Positions 1 to 5,521 of a DNA stretch of 9,929 nucleotides are shown in pieces. The stretch's first letter is position 1. Every line of letters starts with the position of its first letter. The notes under the pieces were generated by a model. It made no database searches. It worked only from the letters and a program-made list of their open reading frames with translations, and was not told the DNA's origin. Source of the stretch: [Eubacterium] saphenum (GTDB lineage Bacteria > Bacillota > Clostridia > Oscillospirales > Ruminococcaceae); assembly GCA_004555855.1 (NCBI GenBank), contig SFJQ01000059.1, positions 1-9,929 on the forward strand. The letters run 5' to 3'. The translations under genes and the position numbers were made by a program.

Positions 1-856
1 TGTCCTTCGCCATTTTATTGAACAAATCTCTGCGTATATCGCAGTTTTCTTTCACCTCAAGCTCGTACTCCGTGACATTTTCCTCAACCGTTCTTCCGAC
101 GTGATATTCGTCAAGTCCCGAAACGGTTTTCAGGATTTTTTCAACCTTTTCGCGTTCACCATCGATGTGTACCACAAGCTTTTTATCGCCCGTCAGCTTT
201 CGCGAGAGGTTTTCCGCGGTATCAAAAGCAATCAGTTTTCCCTTGTCGATAACCGCGATTTTGTCGCAAACCGCCTGTACCTCGGACAAAATATGCGATG
301 ATAGGATTACCGTGTGGTTTTTGCCGAGCTTTTTAACAAGCGAGCGAATCTCGATAATCTGCTTCGGGTCAAGTCCGACAGTCGGCTCGTCCAGCACAAT
401 TGTCTGCGGATTTCCCACAAGAGCCTGCGCTATTCCGACTCTCTGCTTGTAGCCCTTTGAAAGGTTGCGGATAACGCGCTTTCGCACGTCCTCGATTCCC
501 GTGAGCTTTCGGATTTCTTCAAGGTGAGAGTTTTTCGGGAATTTGCACTTTTTCAGCCCGTACACAAAACTCAGATACTCGTCCACGGTCATATCCGGAT
601 AAACCGGCGGAATTTCGGGAAGATAACCGATATTTTTCTTCGCCGCCATCGGATTTTCAAGGATATTTATGCCGTTTATCAGCGCTTTTCCGCCCGTCTG
701 CGTTATACAACCCGTGAGAATATTCATTGTCGTGGATTTTCCCGCGCCGTTTGGACCCAGAAACCCGAGAATTTCCCCGTCTGCAACGGAAAAACTTATT
801 CCCCGAAGAGCTTCCCGAGAGCCGTAATTCTTCGACAAATTCTGTACTTCAATCAT
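1..856 (-). CDS. ABC-2 type exporter, ATP-binding subunit (3' end outside window)
   Basis: The gene encodes a cytoplasmic ATPase that would drive an ABC-2 type export permease; the substrate cannot be told. My own translation gives 285 residues from the ATG at 856, open to the window edge, so the C-terminus is missing. Visible motifs are Walker A GPNGAGKST (residues 34-42), signature LSKGYKQR (132-139), Walker B TIVLDEP (152-158) and the switch histidine H188 in SSHILSEV. The Q-loop position reads YLPE with Glu81 in place of Gln, as in many GldA/NatA-like ATPases. From about residue 220 a C-terminal extension follows the nucleotide-binding domain, also typical of that group. The start is set by GGAGGG seven bases upstream. 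It has its own promoter, so it is probably a separate transcription unit from gltX. A permease gene would be expected further down, outside the window. The family is certain; the substrate is unknown. Confidence 0.95.
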   Translation of the reverse strand, partial: MIEVQNLSKNYGSREALRGISFSVADGEILGFLGPNGAGKSTTMNILTGCITQTGGKALINGINILENPMAAKKNIGYLPEIPPVYPDMTVDEYLSFVYGLKKCKFPKNSHLEEIRKLTGIEDVRKRVIRNLSKGYKQRVGIAQALVGNPQTIVLDEPTVGLDPKQIIEIRSLVKKLGKNHTVILSSHILSEVQAVCDKIAVIDKGKLIAFDTAENLSRKLTGDKKLVVHIDGEREKVEKILKTVSGLDEYHVGRTVEENVTEYELEVKENCDIRRDLFNKMAKD

Positions 857-863
857 TTATTCA

Positions 864-869
864 CCCTCC
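864..869 (-). promoter_or_regulatory. Ribosome binding site of the ABC ATPase gene
   Basis: GGAGGG lies seven bases before the ATG at 856. It is among the strongest Shine-Dalgarno matches in the window and fixes the start. Confidence 0.85.
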
Positions 870-884
870 GAACCGCTTTTTTCC

Positions 885-893
885 ATTATATCA
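885..893 (-). promoter_or_regulatory. Extended -10 promoter for the ABC transporter gene
   Basis: The minus strand reads TGATATAAT, which is a perfect TATAAT preceded by the TGn of an extended -10 element. No good -35 box sits at 16-18 bases upstream; the closest is TTCACG at a spacing of 20. This fits an extended -10 promoter, which depends little on the -35. Transcription would start near 877-878, leaving a leader of about 20 bases that carries the ribosome binding site. It lies in the only sizeable intergenic gap of the window (857-928), in the orientation of the downstream gene. The motif is seen directly; its activity is inferred. Confidence 0.7.
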
Positions 894-928
894 CGAAAAA
901 GTGACAGCTCCGTGAAATGCGAATGAAA

Positions 929-2398
929 TTATTGTGCCGAAAGCCGCTCGATTGCTTTCCTAATTCTGGCAAGCGACTCTTCCTTACCCAAAATCGCGCA
1001 AAGCTCCACTCCTCCGCAGGGTGTAACCTGTTTTCCGCTCAGGGCAATTCTCAGCGGGAACAGCAAAAATCCATTCTTCACGCCGAGCTGCTCAACAAGC
1101 GCCATCAACTTATCGTGAACGTTGTCCTTGGTAAAATCTTCGATTTCTTCGAGAACCGGCAGGATTTTGTTCAGGCAGTCAAGCGAGGTTTCAAGCGTTG
1201 TTTTGCTCTTCTTTGAAACGTACATTTCAAGCGGATAATCGAGCGTTTCATCGATGAAATCAATCTGCGGCGCGATGTCCGTGAACACCTCGCAGCGCGG
1301 CTGAAGTCCCGCACAGAGCAGATTTATGTCGATATCGCGCTTGCAGGCTTGTCTGACGTAAGGCTCTGCATAGCTTACAAACTTTTCAAGCGGCATTTCC
1401 CTGATATAATGCGCGTTTATCGCTTTGAGTTTAAGCGGGTCGAAAATCGCGGGGGATTTTGAAATTCCGCTGATGTCAAACTCCTTTATCATCTCGTCAA
1501 GCGAGAAAATCTCGTTTTCACCCTTCGGCGCCCAGCCGAGCAGCAGAATGTAATTCAGCACAGCCTCGCTGAGATATCCCTTTTCCATCAAGTCTTGGAA
1601 AGACGCGTCGCCGTCACGTTTTGCGAGCTTGTGCTGAGCGTCCTTCATAATGTGCTCAACGTGGATATACATCGGCGGTTCCCAGCCGAAAGCCTCGTAC
1701 AGGAGATTATATTTCGGTGCCGAGGAAAGATATTCGTTTCCGCGGACAACGTGCGTAATTTTCATCGTGTGGTCATCGACAACATTCGCGAAATTGTACG
1801 TCGGCATTCCGTCGGTTTTCAGCAAAACCTGGTCATCGAGAATTGCGTTTTCAACGGTGATATCGCCATAAATCTCATCGTGAAACGACGTCGCGCCCTC
1901 GAGCGGAATTGCCTGTCTGATAACATAAGGTTTCCCCTCGGCGAGATTTTTATCGATTTCTTCTTTGGAAAGATTGCGGCAATGTCTGTCGTACATCAAA
2001 GCCGAACTTCCCGCAGCTTTCTGCGCCTCGGAAACCTGCTCCAAGCGCTCCTTCGTGCAGAAGCAATAGTAAGCCTTGCCCTTTTTCACAAGCTCCTCTG
2101 CGTAATCCTTGTACATTCCCATACGCTCGCTCTGAATATACGGTCCAAAATCTCCGCCGACATCGGGTCCCTCGTCCCAGTTCAGCCCGCAGTCGCGCAG
2201 AGTTTTATAGATAACGTCAACCGCGCCTTCTACATAGCGCTCGCGGTCGGTGTCCTCAATTCTCAGAATAAACTTGCCGCCGTTTTTCTTCGCAAGAAGA
2301 TAGGTATAAAGCGCCGTTCTCAGGTTTCCTATGTGCATATAGCCCGTAGGACTTGGCGCAAAACGCGTTCTAACCTCGTTCATTTCAATCACTCTCAT
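929..2398 (-). CDS. gltX: Glutamyl-tRNA synthetase (class I)
   Basis: GluRS charges tRNA-Glu with glutamate using ATP, in the cytoplasm. The 489-residue length is usual. The N-terminal Rossmann catalytic domain opens with FAPSPTGYMHIGN, whose HIGN (22-25) is the HIGH motif. RIEDTD (46-51) and the VRGNEYLSS region (218-226) are standard. The KMSKS loop reads KLAKR (257-261), where KLSKR is the common form. CFC (112-114) and C140 resemble the zinc-binding Cys cluster of many bacterial GluRS. The C-terminal part (about 330-489) is the helical anticodon-binding domain. The ATG at 2398 overlaps the ribF stop in ATGA, which suggests translational coupling, but its Shine-Dalgarno is poor. A second ATG at 2383 gives MNEVRTRFAPSPTG, which looks more like other family N-termini and is a real alternative. 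Family assignment is certain. Whether it also charges tRNA-Gln cannot be told here. Confidence 0.97.
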   Translation of the reverse strand: MRVIEMNEVRTRFAPSPTGYMHIGNLRTALYTYLLAKKNGGKFILRIEDTDRERYVEGAVDVIYKTLRDCGLNWDEGPDVGGDFGPYIQSERMGMYKDYAEELVKKGKAYYCFCTKERLEQVSEAQKAAGSSALMYDRHCRNLSKEEIDKNLAEGKPYVIRQAIPLEGATSFHDEIYGDITVENAILDDQVLLKTDGMPTYNFANVVDDHTMKITHVVRGNEYLSSAPKYNLLYEAFGWEPPMYIHVEHIMKDAQHKLAKRDGDASFQDLMEKGYLSEAVLNYILLLGWAPKGENEIFSLDEMIKEFDISGISKSPAIFDPLKLKAINAHYIREMPLEKFVSYAEPYVRQACKRDIDINLLCAGLQPRCEVFTDIAPQIDFIDETLDYPLEMYVSKKSKTTLETSLDCLNKILPVLEEIEDFTKDNVHDKLMALVEQLGVKNGFLLFPLRIALSGKQVTPCGGVELCAILGKEESLARIRKAIERLSAQ

Positions 2399-3273
2399 TT
2401 CTTCAAATCTTCTTTAAGCTGCTTTTTCAACTCGTTCAAATCGGCGAATTTCCGCTCCTCACGGAGAAATTTCACGAGCGAAACCGCGATTTTCTCACCG
2501 TACAGATTGCCGCTGAATCCGACAATATGCGTTTCCATAACCACTTTTGTGTTATCTCCGACAGTCGGACGAACGCCGATGTTTGTTATCCCGCGATAGT
2601 GCTTCCCGTGAACCTGAACGTAGCTCTTGTACGCGCCAAAGCGCGGAATTATATTGGTTTCGGGGATAACCTGATTTATCGTCGGAAAATCAATCGTCCT
2701 GCCAAGCTGATTTCCGTACACCACCGGCAGATTGAACATCAGCTCGTAGCCCAGCAGCCTGTTTGCCGCCTCGATTTCGCCTTTTCGTATCAGCTCGCGG
2801 ATATGCGTTGAGCTGATAAGCTCCCCGTCAAGGCAAACGTCCTCGGCAATTTTCACGGTAATTCCGTACTTTTTGCCGATTTCCGCAAGCCGCTCGGGTG
2901 TACCGCTCGCGTTTTTCCCGAAACGGAAATTCCTCCCGCAGCAAGCAAACGCCGCGTTCAGCCGCTTCACAAGAACTTCCTTCACGAAATCCTCGTCCGA
3001 CAGCCCGCAAACCTCGGCAAAATCGGGCGCACAGAGATACTTCACACCCATTTTGTCGAGCAGCTCGCATTTGTTCTCGAAGGAGATTATGTCCTCGGGA
3101 CTCTGGAATTTCGGGAGCGTTGTATCGCAGTTGAACGTGAAAACCGCAGGCGCAAAACGCTCGTTCAGCGCGCAGCTTATCACGAAAACGTGCCCCAAAT
3201 GAAGCCCGTCGAAATATCCCAGCGCAACCGCCGTTTTTTCGCTCGGCGCAGCGCCGTATGTTATATCAATCAA
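2395..3273 (-). CDS. ribF: Bifunctional riboflavin kinase / FAD synthetase
   Basis: RibF phosphorylates riboflavin to FMN and then adenylates FMN to FAD. The N-terminal nucleotidyltransferase half shows GYFDGLHLGH (19-28), the family's GxFDGxHxGH nucleotide-binding motif, then GRNFRFGKNASG (113-124) and ISSTHIR (153-159). The C-terminal kinase half shows GRTIDFPTIN (191-200, the PTxN magnesium/ATP site), GITNIGVRPT (228-237), the probable catalytic Glu247 in ETHI, and LYGEKI (257-262). The 292-residue length is slightly short for the family (about 300-320), but both halves are complete. It starts with TTG at 3273, supported by AGGTGA six bases upstream; I see no better in-frame ATG. It lies 16 bases after truB and overlaps gltX by four bases. 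No FMN riboswitch precedes it, so flavin feedback at RNA level is unlikely here. Confidence 0.96.
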   Translation of the reverse strand: MIDITYGAAPSEKTAVALGYFDGLHLGHVFVISCALNERFAPAVFTFNCDTTLPKFQSPEDIISFENKCELLDKMGVKYLCAPDFAEVCGLSDEDFVKEVLVKRLNAAFACCGRNFRFGKNASGTPERLAEIGKKYGITVKIAEDVCLDGELISSTHIRELIRKGEIEAANRLLGYELMFNLPVVYGNQLGRTIDFPTINQVIPETNIIPRFGAYKSYVQVHGKHYRGITNIGVRPTVGDNTKVVMETHIVGFSGNLYGEKIAVSLVKFLREERKFADLNELKKQLKEDLKK

Positions 3274-3279
3274 AACTTT

Positions 3280-3285
3280 TCACCT
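3280..3285 (-). promoter_or_regulatory. Ribosome binding site deciding the TTG start of ribF
   Basis: AGGTGA lies six bases before TTG in the 16-base gap between the truB stop and ribF. It supports a non-ATG start for ribF. Confidence 0.7.
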
Positions 3286-3289
3286 ATAA

Positions 3290-4168
3290 TTATTCGTTAA
3301 CAAAACGCTTCACGGAAATAAGCTCGCGTTCCTCGTTCACTTTAGCCACGCCGAGAAATCCGCCGTTTCCGTAAACCCTGATAAGCTCATCAAGCGGCGG
3401 TTTTTCGGCAAGTCTGTCCGCGTCAAGCCGCACTCCGTTGAGATACATTCTCGTCTGCACCTCGTCTAGAACAGTTTCGGGCAAATCGCGAAAAACGCTC
3501 TCCACCGAAAGCAGTTTCAACTCGTCAAGCGGCTTCTCGCGCAGTTCCTCAATCGAAACGCACTCCGAAAGCGCAAACCCGCAGGCTCTCGTGCGGCAAA
3601 GCGAAGTCATTACAGCACCCGTGCCGAGCGATTTTCCGATGTCGTCAACCAGCGTGCGAATGTAAGTGCCGGTCGAGCAGTCAACCTCGATTACACCGTT
3701 TTTGCCGTCAAAATCAAGCAAATCAAGCCGACTTATCGTGATTTTCCGCGCCTTCCTCTCAACCTCAATTCCCTGCCGCGCAAGGTCGCAGAGCTTTCTC
3801 CCGCCGACCTTCAGTGCCGAATACATCGGCGGCGTCTGCTCAATTTCACCGCGAAACCGCTCCAGAACAGCTTCCAGCGCTTCTCGCCCGATATCGGCGG
3901 GCTTTTCCTCGGACAGCTCGCCCCAGATATCAAGAGTATCCGACGTTAAACCGAGCCGAAAACCCGCGCGATAGCTTTTTCCGCTGTCGGGAAGCAAATC
4001 TACGGCTTTTGTCGCGCAGCCGATAAACACGGGAAGCACGCCCGTTGCCATCGGGTCAAGCGTGCCGCCGTGACCGACCTTTTTTGTGCCGAATTTTTTT
4101 CTCACAACAGCCACAACGTCAAATGACGTGAAATTCTGCGGCTTGTCGATTAGAATAATCCCGTTCAT
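3290..4168 (-). CDS. truB: tRNA pseudouridine(55) synthase
   Basis: TruB converts U55 in the T-loop of tRNAs to pseudouridine. The 292-residue protein carries the family motifs in order: LIDKPQNFTSFDVV (6-19), GHGGTLDPMATGVLPV (32-47) with the catalytic aspartate D38, KSYRAGF (64-70) with the stacking tyrosine Y66, the TPPMYSALKVGGRKLCDLAR substrate-loop segment (112-131), and CSTGTYIRTLVDDIG (164-178). The C-terminal part, from about 225, is the small accessory domain. The ATG at 4168 overlaps the stop of the upstream DHH gene in ATGA, with only a weak Shine-Dalgarno, so translation probably depends on ribosomes arriving from upstream. The position between the DHH gene and ribF is the usual Bacillota order. 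No anomaly seen. Confidence 0.97.
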   Translation of the reverse strand: MNGIILIDKPQNFTSFDVVAVVRKKFGTKKVGHGGTLDPMATGVLPVFIGCATKAVDLLPDSGKSYRAGFRLGLTSDTLDIWGELSEEKPADIGREALEAVLERFRGEIEQTPPMYSALKVGGRKLCDLARQGIEVERKARKITISRLDLLDFDGKNGVIEVDCSTGTYIRTLVDDIGKSLGTGAVMTSLCRTRACGFALSECVSIEELREKPLDELKLLSVESVFRDLPETVLDEVQTRMYLNGVRLDADRLAEKPPLDELIRVYGNGGFLGVAKVNEERELISVKRFVNE

Positions 4169-5124
4169 ACTCGCTTTTCAACCGCTTCAACACACGCTTT
4201 TACGATGTTTTCAACGGCTTTTTCCATCGTTGTTCCGCCAAACGAGCAGCCTGCCGCTCTCGCGTGACCGCCGCCTCCGAAGCGCTGAGCGATTTCAGCC
4301 ACGTCAAAATTGTCGCTTGAACGCAGCGAAGCCTTGAACACGCCCGCTTTCTTCTCCTTAACGCAAACTCCGATTTCCACGCCCGCGATTTCTCTCGGGA
4401 GATTTGCAAGCGCACCGATGTCGTCGGTATCAATGTCGGGAAGGCTGTCGATAAGCGCAAGCGGCGCTGTCAGAACGGCAATTTTCCCGTCAGCGAAAAA
4501 TCTGATATTTTTCAGCGTTTCCTGCTCCAGCTTAATCCGCCCTTGCGTTTTCACAACGAACATCGCGTAGTTTATCGCGCCGAAATCCGCACCGTTTGCT
4601 ATCATTTCGGCAGCGATGCTGTGGGTTCTCGGCGTTACATTCGAGAACTTGAAGCAGCCCGTATCTGTGGCAATTCCCGTGTAAAGGCAGCTCGCGATAT
4701 CCTTGTCAATCGCAGCGCCCAGCTCCTTTATCACCGCGTAAATCAGCTCGCAGTTTGCCGCGCTCTCCTCTTCAACGAAATTTCTCTTTGCGAAATCGAC
4801 GTGAGAAGAATGATGGTCGATTGCAAGCTCGGCTGTTTCGCCGACTTTTTTCATTTCCGCAAGCAGTTTTGTGTCTGCGATATCAACGCAAACAACGTTT
4901 TTATGCTCAAAATCCATCGGCTCAATCGCCTTGAACAGGTAATCGAACCTTTGCGGAATTTCATCGGGACAAACAGCCTTCGCCCTCTTCCCGAGCTTCT
5001 GAAGGGCAATGCACAGCGCCGAGCCGCTGCCCAGCGTATCTCCGTCGGGAGAAGCGTGCATTAAAATCAGAAAATCATCGTTTTCCCTGAGAAAAGCAGC
5101 GGCTTGTTTTGCGTCAATCCTCAT
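4165..5124 (-). CDS. nrnA: DHH/DHHA1 phosphoesterase, NrnA-like (nano-RNase / pAp phosphatase type)
   Basis: Proteins of this family degrade two- to five-base RNA fragments and, in several Bacillota, dephosphorylate pAp. From the chosen start the protein has 319 residues, the usual length. The DHH domain shows HASPDGDTLGSG (23-34; metal ligands H23, D27, D29), CVDIADT with D81, the name-giving DHHSSH (103-108) and TDTGCFKFSN (153-162; D154). The DHHA1 domain ends with GGGGHARAAG (283-292), the substrate-binding glycine-rich loop. I chose the ATG at 5124 over one at 5154 because the family N-terminus begins just before the first helix and because GAGGA lies five bases upstream. This overlaps rbfA by 11 bases. 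Placement between rbfA and truB is typical of Clostridia. The substrate (nano-RNA, pAp, cyclic-dinucleotide products) is inferred from the family and not determined by the sequence. Confidence 0.92.
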   Translation of the reverse strand: MRIDAKQAAAFLRENDDFLILMHASPDGDTLGSGSALCIALQKLGKRAKAVCPDEIPQRFDYLFKAIEPMDFEHKNVVCVDIADTKLLAEMKKVGETAELAIDHHSSHVDFAKRNFVEEESAANCELIYAVIKELGAAIDKDIASCLYTGIATDTGCFKFSNVTPRTHSIAAEMIANGADFGAINYAMFVVKTQGRIKLEQETLKNIRFFADGKIAVLTAPLALIDSLPDIDTDDIGALANLPREIAGVEIGVCVKEKKAGVFKASLRSSDNFDVAEIAQRFGGGGHARAAGCSFGGTTMEKAVENIVKACVEAVEKRV

Positions 5125-5497
5125 CGCTGTCCTCGCTTTCCTCGTCCTCAACATGCTTCGGCAGCTTTGAGATGATGTCCTCGATGTGCGCGCTGTATTC
5201 GAGAGAGTTGTCGGGAACGAAAATCAGCTCGGGCATTTTACGCATACGAACACGCCCGGCAATGCACTTCTTGAAATAGCCACTCGCCGCTTTCATACCC
5301 TCGCAAGCCTTGTCGGTACGCTCAGCGCCACCCATACACGCAACCCAAACCTTGCAGTAGGACAAATCATTTGTAAGCTCCGTGCGGGTAATCGTCACAA
5401 ACGCGTCCGCGACTCTCGGGTCTTTTACACCCGAAACCGCCGCCGAAATCTCCCGCAAAATGTCCTCGCCCAGCCGTTTTATATTAAAGTTAGGCAT
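5114..5497 (-). CDS. rbfA: 30S ribosome-binding factor A
   Basis: RbfA is a single KH-type domain protein that binds the 30S subunit and helps mature the 5' end of 16S rRNA, and is linked to cold adaptation. The 127 residues match the family. Visible signatures are the N-terminal helix IKRLGEDILREIS (6-18), DPRV (26-29), the strand segment ELTNDLSYCKVWV (40-52) and AASGYFKK (70-77), which holds the interrupted A-x-G turn that replaces GxxG in RbfA. PELIFVPDNSLEYS (89-102) is the usual closing strand and helix. The tail is strongly acidic (EDEESEDSDED), and its last codons double as the start region of the next gene. The ATG at 5497 has AAAAGGAG five bases upstream. That site can pair with sequence just after the infB stop, so rbfA translation may depend on infB translation. 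Confidence 0.96.
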   Translation of the reverse strand: MPNFNIKRLGEDILREISAAVSGVKDPRVADAFVTITRTELTNDLSYCKVWVACMGGAERTDKACEGMKAASGYFKKCIAGRVRMRKMPELIFVPDNSLEYSAHIEDIISKLPKHVEDEESEDSDED

Positions 5498-5501
5498 AAA
5501 T

Positions 5502-5520
5502 ACTCCTTTTCTGAAGGAAT
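5502..5520 (-). promoter_or_regulatory. Hairpin covering the rbfA ribosome binding site
   Basis: On the minus strand ATTCCTT, loop CAGAA, then AAGGAGT can form a 7-bp stem with one G-U pair. The right arm contains the whole AAGGAG of rbfA (the AAAAGGAG element spans 5503-5510). The stem starts one base after the infB TGA (5522-5524), so a ribosome terminating on infB would be expected to melt it. This would couple rbfA translation to infB. The pairing is seen in the sequence; the function is inferred. There is no U-run after it, so it is not a terminator. Confidence 0.5.
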
Positions 5521-5521
5521 A

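Noticed and set aside
1595..2599. 334-codon open frame on the plus strand opposite gltX and the end of ribF
   Set aside because: It is antisense to two clear genes and shows no recognisable motif; its openness follows from codon bias of the sense strand.
3274..3289. Possible FMN riboswitch or other leader before ribF
   Set aside because: The gap is 16 bases, enough only for the ribosome binding site.
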